Made by a program: the position numbers and the translations under genes
Notes under the pieces: model-generated
The model's database searches: none
What the model saw: only the letters and a program-made list of their open reading frames with translations
What the model was told of the DNA's origin: nothing
DNA from: Pythium myriotylum
Taxonomy: Eukaryota > Oomycota > Peronosporomycetes > Pythiales > Pythiaceae
DNA length: 64,000 bases
Assembly (NCBI GenBank): GCA_023091665.1
Contig: JALJCQ010000013.1
Location: 620,001-684,000, forward strand
Direction of reading: 5' to 3'
In this document: positions 30,803 to 40,859 of the stretch, piece after piece
Layout of the letters: every line of letters begins with the position of its first letter
Position numbering within the stretch: the first letter of the stretch is position 1

Positions 30803-30941
30803 GACGTAGTGCTCGGAGGTCGTGTCAAACTTGTGAAGAGCCACGACGAAGCCCAGTCAAACGAGCGATCTTGAAGAGACGCGTCGGTTTAGTGAGACCT
30901 CGTGGAGAGCTCTTTTGGTCGCGCACGAGATAGAGAGGCAA
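30803..30941. promoter_or_regulatory. 139-bp bidirectional promoter region
   Basis: This is the whole interval between the divergent start codons of the MORN and LRR genes. Both promoters and 5' UTRs must fit here unless an upstream exon was missed. Confidence 0.6.
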
Positions 30942-32381
30942 ATGGACGAGTTCCTGCATCTCTACGAGATGGAGAGCCTCTCGCTAGGCATCACGGCACG
31001 CAAGGACGTCACGGAGCAAGTGCGACGATTCTTCCTGGGCACCGACGGCGCCAACAGCGCGCTCCAGCGGACGGCTCTGGCCATGGCCTCACGACGCAGC
31101 GAGGCTAAGGATTCGGAAGCAGACGCGAAGTATCACGAGGACGACGAAGGCTCGATCCCCAGGACGCTTCGGCTCGTGGTCGCTGGTAACTCGAAGGAAT
31201 GCTTCCGCAATCGCCTGCGCAACATCCAGCTCGTCGCGCTGAGCAATGCCGTCGTTCGGAGCCGACTTGCGGGCATCACATCGCTGGACTTTTGCCACAA
31301 CTACCTCGGCGAGGAGCAGGGCGACGAAGCGGCCGACGCCAAGCCGACAGTGTACGACGAGAGTAAGTATGGAGGGCTCGTGCTAGATGAGACGCCGTTC
31401 CTGCTGGACACAGCACCGTCGCTGTCGAAGATGCTACAGTCGACTGCGGTGTACACGAGCTCGATCGAAGAGCTCAACCTCAGCGGCAACCGCATCGGCT
31501 CCGAGAGCTGTCGACTGTTGTGCGCTGCACTCAAAGAGAACGCGACACCGCTCAAGAAATTGGATCTGAGTGGCAACCCGCTCCGAGTCGTCGGCGGCCA
31601 CGCCATCGCCGAGCTGCTCACGAGAGACGCGGCGACCAACTGCAAACTGGAAGAGCTGAACGTGGGCAACACTGAGCTCGAAGTCGAGAACCTCATCGCG
31701 ATCGCCACTGCAGTGCGAGACAACCGCACGCTGCTGGTACTCAACTTGGACAAGCCCGTGGTGCGGTCAAAGGAAGAAGAGGCAATCCAGCACATTGGCA
31801 AGATGCTGCAGGTGAACGACACGTTGCGGTCGCTGAGTTTGAACAAGCACCACCTCACGGACGACGGCGCCCAAGTTCTCGCCGAACGGCTGCTGGACAA
31901 CCACACGCTGCAGAGACTCACGCTGCGTGCGAACTTGATCGGATCTACCGGTGCCTCGGCGCTCGCGGCCTTGCTTTTGCGCCACGATGCACTCGCCGAG
32001 TTCGATCTCAGCGCCAACCGCATCTGCGACGCCGGTGCACTCGCCTTCGCCAAGCTGCTGCGCCACAACACCCGACCACTCGCGACGCTCGCGCTCTGCT
32101 CCGCGTACTTGACCAACGAAGGACTTGCCACGATCGCGCGTGCGTGTCTCGAGCCTCGCCACCCAGAGAGCAATCGGCTGAAGAACCTGCTCCTGTGGGG
32201 CAACGACTTTGGCGAGCGCTCCGGGCAGCTCTTTCTCGAACTGCACCGCAGCCGCTTCCAAGAGTGGGACGTCCAGACCGACTTCCTGCCCATGCCGAGC
32301 GACGAAACAGAGTCCTCTAGCGTCCAGATCGCCCACCGCGAGCTCGCTCGCGCCGCCGAGTTCTCTTCACCCAAGCGGTGA
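30942..32381 (+). CDS. Leucine-rich repeat (RNI-type) protein
   Basis: A single exon encodes 479 aa from ATG 30942, the first in-frame ATG. After about 75 residues without a recognised domain, RNI-type LRRs of 28-29 residues begin: SLDFCHNYLGEE, ELNLSGNRIGSESCRLLCAA, KLDLSGNPLRVVGGHAIAEL, ELNVGNTELEVENLIAIATA, VLNLDKPVVRSKE, SLSLNKHHLTDDGAQVLAE, RLTLRANLIGSTGASALAA, EFDLSANRICDAGALAFAK, TLALCSAYLTNEGLATIAR, NLLLWGNDFGERSGQLFLE. It lacks NACHT, signal peptide or TM, so it is likely a cytosolic scaffold. Pairing with a MORN gene hints at shared regulation, possibly in flagellated stages (inference). Confidence 0.88.
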   Translation: MDEFLHLYEMESLSLGITARKDVTEQVRRFFLGTDGANSALQRTALAMASRRSEAKDSEADAKYHEDDEGSIPRTLRLVVAGNSKECFRNRLRNIQLVALSNAVVRSRLAGITSLDFCHNYLGEEQGDEAADAKPTVYDESKYGGLVLDETPFLLDTAPSLSKMLQSTAVYTSSIEELNLSGNRIGSESCRLLCAALKENATPLKKLDLSGNPLRVVGGHAIAELLTRDAATNCKLEELNVGNTELEVENLIAIATAVRDNRTLLVLNLDKPVVRSKEEEAIQHIGKMLQVNDTLRSLSLNKHHLTDDGAQVLAERLLDNHTLQRLTLRANLIGSTGASALAALLLRHDALAEFDLSANRICDAGALAFAKLLRHNTRPLATLALCSAYLTNEGLATIARACLEPRHPESNRLKNLLLWGNDFGERSGQLFLELHRSRFQEWDVQTDFLPMPSDETESSSVQIAHRELARAAEFSSPKR

Positions 32382-32526
32382 GCGTTGACCTCGTTAAAAA
32401 GTACACACACCAAATACTCGGCTCTGATTGGCTACTGAATTGAACTTATCGGTAAAGTACGCATTAAGTTCGCGTTCGCGGCAAGTGAGCCGGAGCTCCT
32501 CACAAAAAGTTGCCGGTCTCCCGAAG

Positions 32527-33843
32527 ATGCTGCGCGTGGTCTCTCGCGTCGCAGCGTTGCGCTGCCTGCGCGTACGCCCGCTGCTCTCTTCATCGCACAC
32601 TACCGCCGCCCAGCGTCTCGCTCGCTCCAGATGCCTAGACGCTGCGACGTGGCTGCGCTCCGCTGCTTCTCGCTCGCTCTCCAGCGACGCGCGGCCTCCG
32701 CACGACAACGACGAGAGCTTTGCCGACCGCGCCGAGCGCGTGCGACACGAGATCTCGGTCGTCCACACCATCGCGATGGCTGCGCACGTCCACGAGAAGC
32801 TCAACGAGCTACGTGGTGAGGCGCAGCGACCCGATCTCTGGGACGACCAGGCCCACGCCGCGAGTGTGCTCCAGCAGTTGGCGGCGCTCGAGTCGCGCGA
32901 GAAGAAAGTGCTGGGCTTGCGCGAGAGATTCCTGGATGCTAAGGGCATGTATGTGCTCGCAAGCGAAGAAGAGGACCAGGAGATGATGGACGAGTGCATG
33001 GAGAGCATGGGCGGACTGCTCGACGAGGTCAAGTCACTGCGAGTGGAGCTGATGCTCTCGAGCGAGAGCGACCTGTCGTCGTGCTTTGTGGAGATCCAGG
33101 CCGGCGCCGGCGGCACCGAGAGCTGTGACTGGGTTGCCATGCTCGCTCGGATGTATCAACGGTGGGCGGACTCGCGGGGCTTCACGGCGCAGTGCGTGGA
33201 CGAGTCTCCGGGCGAGGAAGCCGGCTTCCGGTCGGTGACGTTGCGCATCGACGGCGCCTACGCGTACGGCTGGTCGAAGACTGAGGCTGGCGTCCATCGG
33301 CTCGTGCGCATCTCTCCATTCGACAGCGCTGGGCGACGCCACACGTCGTTCGCACAGGTGCGAGTCTACCCCATGGCCGCGATGAGTGGTAATAGTGGGA
33401 ACAAGCACGCGGTGGAGATCCCAACGAAAGACCTTCGCATCGACACGTATCGGTCGTCTGGGGCCGGCGGCCAGCACGTCAACACGACCGACAGCGCCGT
33501 GCGCATCACGCATTTGCCCACGAACATCGTCGTCACGTGCCAGTCGGACCGTTCGCAGCACCGCAATAAGGCGGAAGCCATGGACATGCTGCGAGCCAAG
33601 CTGTACCAGCGTGAGATCGAGCAGCAGGCCCAGATCAAGCACCAGTACACGCAAGGGCTGGGCGAGAACGCGTGGGGCAGCCAGATCCGCTCGTACGTTC
33701 TGCATCCGTACAAGATGGTCAAAGACCACCGCACAAAATACTCGGTGAGCGACACGCAGGGCGTGCTGGACGGCTACGCGCTCGACCGCTTCATGGAAGA
33801 GATGCTGCTCTTCGAAGCGTCTGCAGGAGACAGCGAAGCATGA
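32527..33843 (+). CDS. Organellar peptide chain release factor RF2
   Basis: A single exon encodes 438 aa. ATG 32527 is chosen because it begins an Arg/Ser-rich presequence (MLRVVSRVAALRCLRVRP) and the open frame upstream has no ATG. The protein follows bacterial RF2 throughout: GAGGTESCDWVAMLARMYQR, the SPF anticodon-like tripeptide (263-265), and SGAGGQHVNTTDSAVRITH with the GGQ motif (314-316). SPF specifies UGA/UAA reading in bacterial RF2, whereas RF1 has PxT. There is no programmed frameshift site; the gene is nuclear. It most likely terminates mitochondrial translation, implying that UGA is a stop codon there. Confidence 0.93.
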   Translation: MLRVVSRVAALRCLRVRPLLSSSHTTAAQRLARSRCLDAATWLRSAASRSLSSDARPPHDNDESFADRAERVRHEISVVHTIAMAAHVHEKLNELRGEAQRPDLWDDQAHAASVLQQLAALESREKKVLGLRERFLDAKGMYVLASEEEDQEMMDECMESMGGLLDEVKSLRVELMLSSESDLSSCFVEIQAGAGGTESCDWVAMLARMYQRWADSRGFTAQCVDESPGEEAGFRSVTLRIDGAYAYGWSKTEAGVHRLVRISPFDSAGRRHTSFAQVRVYPMAAMSGNSGNKHAVEIPTKDLRIDTYRSSGAGGQHVNTTDSAVRITHLPTNIVVTCQSDRSQHRNKAEAMDMLRAKLYQREIEQQAQIKHQYTQGLGENAWGSQIRSYVLHPYKMVKDHRTKYSVSDTQGVLDGYALDRFMEEMLLFEASAGDSEA

Positions 33844-33934
33844 AATTCCCCCAATGATCGTGAAAGAAGAAAAATCTATTGCTCGGTGTGTATGAAATTA
33901 GCGATCTCCTAGTGTGAACTACTGATTACAACTA

Positions 33935-36205
33935 TCGCTCGCTACTCCCGGCCGAGAGGAGCGAGAGGTTGTTCTCGCGACGCCGCGGAGCTGTCAGTAG
34001 CGACGTCCTTGAGGTCGACGACTCGTCATCTGCGACACGACGTGCGATCTCGGCAAGCAAGATGTCGCGCTGGCTGCTGTTGATCACGCCCGTGTTCTCG
34101 GCCCAGTCGAGCACTTCGCCGACGCGACGCGTGACGAAATCTTTCTCCTGAACGGTGCGGCTCAGCATGAACGCCTGCTGGTGGAATGAAATGTCGATCT
34201 CGCTCGGGTTTTGGAGCCACGGCTCGCCGTCGATCTGGACGGGCAGCTTCTCCTTGAGCTGGATCTTGACACTCTTGGCCTGACAGAGACGCACGGCCTT
34301 GGACAAGCCGACTTGCATCTGGCCCAAGTGGAGCGTTCCGTACACGGCCACGACGTCCAGGAACCCATCGTGAGGAGACGACGAGCCTACCTGCGTCGAG
34401 CCGAAGCGAGACCCATCTCCATCCGACAAAGAACCGTCGTCAGTCTCCGAGGCGGACACTTCGTCGTCTTCCGAGTCCGAGTCGTCGTGCCAGAGCGTCG
34501 AACCACCGCCGTAGCTGTTGATGTTGAGCAGGATCACGCCCTCGGTGCCTTCCGGGAGAAGAATTATCTTGCCGTCGCACTCGAGCGTGATCTTGGACGG
34601 CAGGCCTGCACACGTTCGAACGAGGAAATTCTTGGCACCGAACTGGCTGTACCAGAGCTTGTTCACGAACTGGCTCACAAACAACCCGGGCGAGCGCTCG
34701 CGCTGTTCGTGGAACTCGAGCGCGACCTGCGCGTCGACGCCGACGCCGAGGTAGTTGTTCATGACGGCTCGCTTCTTGCCGTCGATGTCGACGCGCCAGC
34801 GGTCCAGCAGACTCACGTGGGCAGCCTCGACCTCGGCCAAGATGTCGCTCACGTCCTTGGTAGTGAAGCCGCTTCCCCAGCCCAGCACGCGCGCGAGGTC
34901 GTTGCCCGTGCCGAGCGGCAGGATCGCGATCGGCGGCTGCCGCGATCCTCCAATCTCGTCGAGCGCACCGAGAATCCAGCCGACCGTGCCGTCGCCTCCA
35001 CACACGAGGATCCGCAGCCGCGGGATGTCTTTGAACTGCAGCAGCGGCTCGATCGGGCTCTGATGGGCGAGGTCGTAGATCTGGATCGGGTTGAGCCAGC
35101 GCCGGATCTGGCGCAGCACGTGGAGCCCCATCTGGCCTCCACTGCGGCTGTTGATGAACACGAGCAGCGGCGTCGTGTGCTTGGGCGGCACGATCTCGAA
35201 GGGCAGTCCTTCGCTCACGATGGCCGTCGAGGTCGTCGCGTCGTCGGTCGACGGCGTGCGGATCGCCAGCGCCGGCGGCAGCTCTTCTTTGGTCGGCGAC
35301 TCGTTCCCGCTGACAGTTGACGACGACGAGCTCAACGGCGGCAGCTCGGCGAGCAGCTCGTCGTGCGTGGCGCTCGAGGACGCGACCGTGGGCGAGCTGC
35401 TCGGGCTCGCGGTCGTCGACGTGGCCATGGCACTCGTCGTGTCGACGTGGAGTCGGCTCGTGGCGTCGGCGCTCGCCGGCCGCCGCAGTCGGATGGTCGT
35501 CGACATCTTGTTGACCGCGAGCTTGGCGGCCGTGCGCACGGTCGAGAGCGCGCGCTGCGAGGTCGAGGCCTTGGCGCGCGCGGCCGGCTCGCGCAGCACG
35601 ACGGCGCTCGGCGGCAAAATGAGGTTGGCGTGGCGCCCCAAGTCGCAGTGGCGCAGCACGTGGCGCTTTTGGTGATGTCTCGGCGCCGCGTGGAAGCAGT
35701 CTTCGTGCACTTGGATGTGGCACCAGGCGCACTTGAGCCCCGAGAGCGCGAGGATGCTGCCGCAGAAGAGCCCGCAGAGCGAGCACGTGTCCATGGGGTC
35801 GATGTTGCCCTTGACCCAGAGATGCGCTTGCTGCGAAATTCCTTCGTGGCGGCTCGCGACGGCCGGCGTCTTGCAGGCGCAGAGCGGCTCGCGCGCCGAC
35901 GCGGCGCACTGCGCGTGCGCGAACATGCCGCAGAGGTCGCACGTGACCACGTAGCTGCGGATGCCGTAGACGATCGACTCGCAGACGTTGCACCAGTGCG
36001 GGCCGGCGAGGTTGCCCGGGCGCCACTGGTGGCGGCCGAGCGCGTACTTGCCGTCGCGGAAAGAGCGCCACGTGAGGTAGAAGAAGAGCTTGCGCGTGAG
36101 CAGAAAGGCCGCGAGCGCCGACGCCGCGAGCACGAGCAGCGAGCCGACGCGCTGGAAGAGCGCGAGCGCCTCGGCCGGCGCCTCGAGAGGCCCGTCGAGC
36201 TCCAT
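33935..36205 (-). CDS. Membrane-anchored diacylglycerol kinase (DGK-epsilon-like)
   Basis: A single exon of about 757 aa starts at ATG 36205. The stop lies at about 33932. Residues about 20-42 form one TM segment (VLAASALAAFLLTRKLFFYL). Two C1-type Cys-rich zinc domains follow: about 58-112 (HWCNVCESIVYG, VTCDLCGMFAHAQC) and 127-175 (DTCSLCGLFCG, LKCAWCHIQVHEDC). A Ser/Thr-rich linker precedes the catalytic domain, with FINSRSGGQMG, VCGGDGTVGWIL and PLGTGNDLAR, and an accessory domain with MNNYLGVGVDAQ, split by an acidic insert (DDSDSEDDEVSASETDDG). The enzyme phosphorylates diacylglycerol to phosphatidic acid. TM plus two C1 plus catalytic order resembles animal DGK-epsilon. Confidence 0.93.
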
Positions 36206-36556
36206 TGAGGTAGGCAGAGGAAGAGGGAGAGAATATGGGAGGAGTTACGCGGAGGGTACGCGGGGTACGAACGGCCACTTCAAAGAGGACCAGTGGTTTT
36301 TGGACGGGGAGACGGGGCGTCTTCCAGAACGTTTTCTTCTTTCTTCGGAGGGAAGAGAAACAGGTTCGAGAACGAGTTTTTTTTTTTTTTTTTTTGTGCT
36401 GTTGGGTCCCACGAGAGGAGATGGTTCTCCGCCCGGAGGAGGATCTCGAAGGTTCGCGAGCGGAGATCAGTCTCACGAGAGGAAAAGAGGGTGAGGTAGA
36501 CTGGGTAGTAGAATGGTATTCGTCAGGGGTTAGAAGACGCAGGGAGACACGGAGCT
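36206..36556. other. Intergenic region with poly-T tract
   Basis: This 351-bp gap separates co-oriented genes. It contains an 18-19 nt T run (about 36378-36396), likely 3' UTR or promoter sequence. No gene is visible. Confidence 0.5.
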
Positions 36557-37156
36557 TTAGGCGGCGAGCTTCTTGGCGACCTGTGCGAAGCTCTCGCCGT
36601 GGACCTTGGCGACGTCGAGCTCGAGCTTGGTGGGCTGGCGCGAGCCGTCGCCGCCGGCGAGCGTGCCGGCGCCCCAGGGCGAGCCGCCGTGGACCTCGTC
36701 CAGGTTGAAGATGAGCGGGCAGCGGTAGCCGAGCGGCACGAAGGTCATGCCCTGGTGCGTGAAGAAAGTGACGGTCGTGTAGGCCGTGGTCTCCTGGCCG
36801 CCGCCGAGCGTGCCCGTGCTGAAGAAGACGCCCGCGGGCTTGCCCACGAGGCCGCCCGTGGCCCAGAGCCCTCCGCACGAGTCGAAGAAGGCCTTGACCT
36901 GCGCCGGCATCGAGCCGAAGCGCGTGGGGATGCCGAAGAGCACGCCGTCGGCCTCCTTGAGCAGCTCGGGCGTGATCAGCGGGTGGTCCTTCTTGGGCGC
37001 CGCGTGCATCTTGGCGAGCACTTCCTCCGGGAGCGTCTCGGGGATCTGGTAGATCGTGGCCGTGGCGCCGGCGGCCTCGACGCCTTCCTTGATGGACTCG
37101 GCCATCTTGACGATGTGTCCGTACGTCGAGTAGTAGACGATGGCGATCTTGGTCAT
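36557..37156 (-). CDS. WrbA-like NAD(P)H:quinone oxidoreductase 1
   Basis: A single exon encodes 199 aa. It is a flavodoxin-fold protein with [10 protein letters not shown] (FMN phosphate loop), [26 protein letters not shown], and SPWGAGTLAGGDGSR near the end, all signatures of the WrbA/Lot6/Pst2 family. It reduces quinones by two electrons using NAD(P)H, avoiding semiquinone radicals. ATG 37156 starts directly at MTKIAIVYYS, the usual family start; the longer open frame upstream is not conserved. The paralog at 37912 is about 75% identical over this region, so this is a tandem duplication in the same orientation. Confidence 0.94.
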   Translation of the reverse strand: MTKIAIVYYSTYGHIVKMAESIKEGVEAAGATATIYQIPETLPEEVLAKMHAAPKKDHPLITPELLKEADGVLFGIPTRFGSMPAQVKAFFDSCGGLWATGGLVGKPAGVFFSTGTLGGGQETTAYTTVTFFTHQGMTFVPLGYRCPLIFNLDEVHGGSPWGAGTLAGGDGSRQPTKLELDVAKVHGESFAQVAKKLAA

Positions 37157-37911
37157 GGTCGGGGGAGGTGAAGGAGCTCTTGAGGGGGTGGCGGCGAATC
37201 CGATTGTGTGGGGGACGAGCGGAGCGGAGATCCAAACAGCGGAGCGGAGATCCAAACGAGCGGGGACTAAAGTGGTTTGTTTCGAATTCCCTTTACAAGC
37301 TGATAAACTCGGGGAACATGTTGGACGCAACCAGTTTTTTTCGAACGTTTTTGCCGTGTGATCCCCATAGAACCAAAACACTGTCGGAATCGATGGTCGA
37401 CCCGCGTTGAAGTTGGACTGATTCCGTTGGTGGAGCCAGCAAAGCCAAATCGTGCGATTCGATTGGCTACTCAGGTGGGATCAGATTATGGAAACATGAG
37501 ATCGACATGGACTCAGATCTCCTTGGCATGTGACGAGGACCTCCAGTTCCGCCGTTGGGAGCCCACTTCCGATACATGCTTCTCTCTGCGATCCCCACGC
37601 TCCACGAGACGTATGTACATGGTGGCTATAGCTCGTAGAGAGCTACAGTCTCATCCAACGTGTATTAATTCATGGATCGTACTGTATTGATGCTAATCGT
37701 GGTTCGAGTCCTTCTGTGTGCAATTCTTCGGTCATCGGGCGTCGACCAGATGTAGAGGATGGCGAGGATTTGCAGAAAGGTACATCTAGGTGACCACTCT
37801 GCATGTCTTTCCACTACACTGGTATCACCAAACGCAAAAACGACACGTCTTGAAAAAGGTTTTATATGAGGAAGATATAGGGTCTTTTACATAGAGGAGT
37901 GTGGTCGACAT
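37157..37911. other. Intergenic region between WrbA paralogs
   Basis: This 755-bp gap holds no supported gene. A local direct duplication is visible at 37223-37262 (ggagatccaaac with ggagcggagatccaaacgag). A tRNA-like ggttcgagtcc at about 37691 lacks the rest of a cloverleaf. Confidence 0.5.
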
Positions 37912-38700
37912 CTACTCGGCCATGCAGAAGAGTCGGCGGAAGAAGCTCGCCTTCTTCTTCGGCTCGGTGGCCGCGACCGCCGGCACCTGGGGCACGCTCT
38001 CGACGGGGGTCTTCTCGACTTCGACGGTCTCCGGCTCCTTCGTGGGCTCCTTGACCTCGGTCTCAACCGGAGTCTCAACCGGCGCGGCCGGCTCGTCCTT
38101 GACAGCGAGCTTCTGTGCGATAACACCAAAGCTCTCACCCTGGACCTTGGCGACGTCGAGCTCGAGCTGCGACGGCTGGCGAGAGCCATCGCCACCGGCG
38201 ATGGTGCCGGCACCCCACGGAGAGCCGCCGTGGATCTCCTCGAGGTTGAAGATGAGCGGCGAGCGGTAGCCGAGCGGCACGAACGACATGCCGTGGTGGG
38301 TCAGGAACGTGAGCGAGGACATGACAGTCGTCTCCTGGCCGCCGCCGAGCGTGCCCGTGCTGAAGAAGATACCGGCCGGCTTGCCGACGAGACCGCCCTT
38401 GGCCCAGAGACCGCCGGTCGAGTCGACGAGCGCCTTGACCTGAGCCGGCATGGCGCCAAATCGCGTGGGCATACCGAAGAGGATGCCGTCCGACTCGAGC
38501 AGCACCTCGGGCGTGGCGATCGGGTAGTCCTTCTTGGGTGGCGCGTACATCTTGTCGAGCACATCCTGCGGCAGCGTCTCTTGGACCTGGTAGATCGTGG
38601 CCGTGACGCCCGGAGTCTTCTCGACGCCTTCCTTGACGGCCTCGGCGAGCTGCACGATGTGGCCGTAGGTGGAGTAGTAGACGATGGCGACCTTGGTCAT
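37912..38700 (-). CDS. WrbA-like NAD(P)H:quinone oxidoreductase 2 with C-terminal extension
   Basis: A single exon encodes 262 aa. Residues 1-200 are a complete WrbA domain ([36 protein letters not shown]). The extra 60 residues are rich in Pro, Glu, Val and Thr ([20 protein letters not shown]) and end in a basic, hydrophobic segment, [15 protein letters not shown]. The extension is absent from its neighbour and looks like a spacer with a membrane-associating or organelle-tethering end; the single Cys four residues from the end could be lipid-modified (inference). Fungal WrbA-like proteins (Pst2/Ycp4) bind eisosomes, some through a C-terminal lipid anchor, so a peripheral membrane location is plausible. 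Confidence 0.93.
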   Translation of the reverse strand: MTKVAIVYYSTYGHIVQLAEAVKEGVEKTPGVTATIYQVQETLPQDVLDKMYAPPKKDYPIATPEVLLESDGILFGMPTRFGAMPAQVKALVDSTGGLWAKGGLVGKPAGIFFSTGTLGGGQETTVMSSLTFLTHHGMSFVPLGYRSPLIFNLEEIHGGSPWGAGTIAGGDGSRQPSQLELDVAKVQGESFGVIAQKLAVKDEPAAPVETPVETEVKEPTKEPETVEVEKTPVESVPQVPAVAATEPKKKASFFRRLFCMAE

Positions 38701-39720
38701 GGTGAACGGCGAAGAATTTCTAGAAGTGAGAGTCGGAAGGAGAGAAGTGTAGGTCCAGGATCTCGCGTTTGCGCTCCTGAGAAGCTGATTAGTGGATCGC
38801 CACCGAAGGGTCCGTGACGTGGCAGGAGGAGCTCCGAACCTCTTATGATTGATACCTAAAGGTTTAGCGGAGCTACAGGATGCATATTGGCTGATCTACT
38901 TACCCCTATCAATGCATATTTGACCATGAAAGATGGAGATCAGTAGTATGAATTCTCGCGCTGATTGCAGTATCAATCAGCGAGTAGGGCACCCAGCAGC
39001 CAATAAAATTGGACCAATCAGCTGTGAGTTTTTCGAACGTGGGCTTGCGACTTGCGTAATCGCACCATGTGGTTTTTCGTGGTTTTTGGTGCAAAATGGA
39101 CCTTTTCTGTCCTGGATCGGCCAGCTCACGGAAATCACGCGATTTGATTGGGCCAATGGTTCTGTCGTCCATTGTGATGGAAATGTAGCCATGTTGGACG
39201 CCTGTCTCGGAACAAGTGCCCCACATGGTTGGAGCTCCTCACCAGCTCTGCTGTGTTCTGCGAGTGTCGTGGTTCGACACGGCTGCACATTCTAGTCATA
39301 CGTTGCGGCCTTGTGTTGTCTTGATTGCACGCAAAGTCGCCAGTGAAAAAGACGTTTCGGTTGACGTTGAGGTCTCCCGTTGCTCCGGCTGAGACAGGTG
39401 GGATGGGCTTGGGAGGGGGAGAGTGTTCACTGATTGATCGGCACGCGTGGCTTTGCGGTGGCCGTAATCGCCTCGACAACCGAGACGATCCTGTTTACTG
39501 GACTGTCCGACGTTGAAGTGGCTCGAGAGAGGGACTAAACCTGCATGCGGGAACTGACGGATTCTCCTCCGTTGACAAAAATGCAGATCAGGTGCACAAG
39601 ACTTCGATCCAATTGAGACTGTCATTTCTGCTGGGATCGGTGATCAGCAAAGAGCTCTACACCAACCTCAGGAATGGGAATTGAGACGGGAGGGTCAAAC
39701 ACAGAAAAGGCAAACGATAA
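38701..39720. other. Intergenic region at the border of the repeat-rich half
   Basis: About 1 kb lies between the WrbA promoter and the first inverted-repeat block. No gene is supported; open frames are short and lack domains. Gene density drops sharply from here on. Confidence 0.5.
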
Positions 39721-39857
39721 TCAACATTGATGAGTTCTGAACGCAATCGTACGCAACAAACACAACACTTCACACGGAAAGAACTCCGGGAGACCACACA
39801 CCATCCGACCACGGCAGTTTGGTTTCTCTCTTGAGCCAGCTTACAGATCCATTCGGA
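39721..39857. repeat. Outer diverged arm of inverted duplication 1 (left)
   Basis: The reverse complement of this stretch matches 43252-43383 at roughly 90% over about 135 bp, for example ctcaagagagaaaccaaac and tttccgtgtgaagtgttgtg. It lies outside the identical arms and shows the duplication is larger and older than the identical core. Confidence 0.85.
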
Positions 39858-39896
39858 TCTGTTCTCCACGAAGAGAAGATGGAGCAAGCCATCAAT

Positions 39897-40859
39897 CTAC
39901 GCTCGGAGTGCGCGTCTCGCTGGCGCCGGCGTGCTCGGGCATGGCGTGGGCGAGCCAGCGCCTGGCGTCGTCGACGTCGTCGTGGAGCTCGATCCAGGCG
40001 TCGTGGACACAGTCGTGGAGCTCGTGCCTGGCGTGGTAGAAGTCGTGGTCGAGCTCGTACCTGGTGTCGTGGACGTGGTGGTGGAGCTGGTGCCAGGCGT
40101 CGTGGACGTGGTGGTGGTACTCGAGCCCGGCGTGACCGAGGTAACAGTGCCCGGGCCAGGCGAGTCGCCGGTGTTGGTGACCGTGGTAGTGGATGGCGAG
40201 ACCTTGTTGTCGACGTTGATGGAGGGTGATCCGACGTTGTTGCTGACGCTGACAGACGGCGGGTTGACTTGGTTGTTGACGTTGACCGAGGGTGGTGACA
40301 TGTTGTTATTGACGTTGACGTTCGGAGGCGAGACGTTGTTGCTCACACTAACCGAGGGTGGTGACACATTGTTGTTGACGTTCAGCGACGGGGGACTGAC
40401 ATTGTTGTTGACGTTGACTGATGGAGGGTTGGGTTGGTTGTTGACACTGACTGATGGAGGGTTGATCTGGTTGTTGACGCTCACGCCTGGCGGGCTGACG
40501 TTGTTGCCCACGTTGATCGATGGCGGGTTGAGCTGGTTGTTGACGTTGACCGATGGTGGACTGATGTTGGTGTTGACGCCGACGTTCGGCGCGTTCACAC
40601 CGACGTTGACGCCGGGCACGTTGACACCGACGTTGACGCCTGGGGAGCTGACCCCAACGTTCGGAGAGCCAACGCCGACGTTGACGCCGACATTCGGCGC
40701 ACCGACACCGACGTTGACCCCAACGTTCGGCGCGCCGACGCCAACGTTGACGCCCACGTGTTTCTTGGCGAGCCGACCGAAGGTCATTTGTTCGGCGGAG
40801 GTCTGTCCGCCGAGCAAGGCGAAGGAGGCTATGGCGACGACGAGGGTGAGCTTGACCAT
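39897..40859 (-). CDS. Secreted repeat protein, type A (left copy)
   Basis: A single exon encodes 320 aa of unknown function. Residues 1-22 are a clear signal peptide (MVKLTLVVAIASFALLGGQT). Residues about 35-95 are Gly/Val/Asn repeats of the form PNVGVNVGVGA. Residues about 100-230 are 11-residue repeats, core NNxxSPPSVNV, alternating hydrophilic Asn and Val as in beta-strand or beta-solenoid proteins. From about 240 comes a mucin-like Ser/Thr tail (repeats of TTTSTTPGTSS) and the final PAPARRALRA, with R-A-L-R three residues from a single-residue end. No Cys in the mature part. Predicted extracellular or cell-wall protein. It is transcribed outward from the palindrome centre, and its translation is identical to the copy at 41904. 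Confidence 0.85.
   Translation of the reverse strand: MVKLTLVVAIASFALLGGQTSAEQMTFGRLAKKHVGVNVGVGAPNVGVNVGVGAPNVGVNVGVGSPNVGVSSPGVNVGVNVPGVNVGVNAPNVGVNTNISPPSVNVNNQLNPPSINVGNNVSPPGVSVNNQINPPSVSVNNQPNPPSVNVNNNVSPPSLNVNNNVSPPSVSVSNNVSPPNVNVNNNMSPPSVNVNNQVNPPSVSVSNNVGSPSINVDNKVSPSTTTVTNTGDSPGPGTVTSVTPGSSTTTTSTTPGTSSTTTSTTPGTSSTTTSTTPGTSSTTVSTTPGSSSTTTSTTPGAGSPTPCPSTPAPARRALRA

Noticed and set aside
34440..37235. 931-codon minus-strand open frame
   Set aside because: Out-of-frame reading across the DGK and WrbA genes and the gap between them; Arg-rich and without domains. GC-rich third positions keep such shadow frames open.
37680..37720. tRNA-like T-loop ggttcgagtcc
   Set aside because: The flanking T-stem does not pair and no anticodon or acceptor arm fits on either strand.
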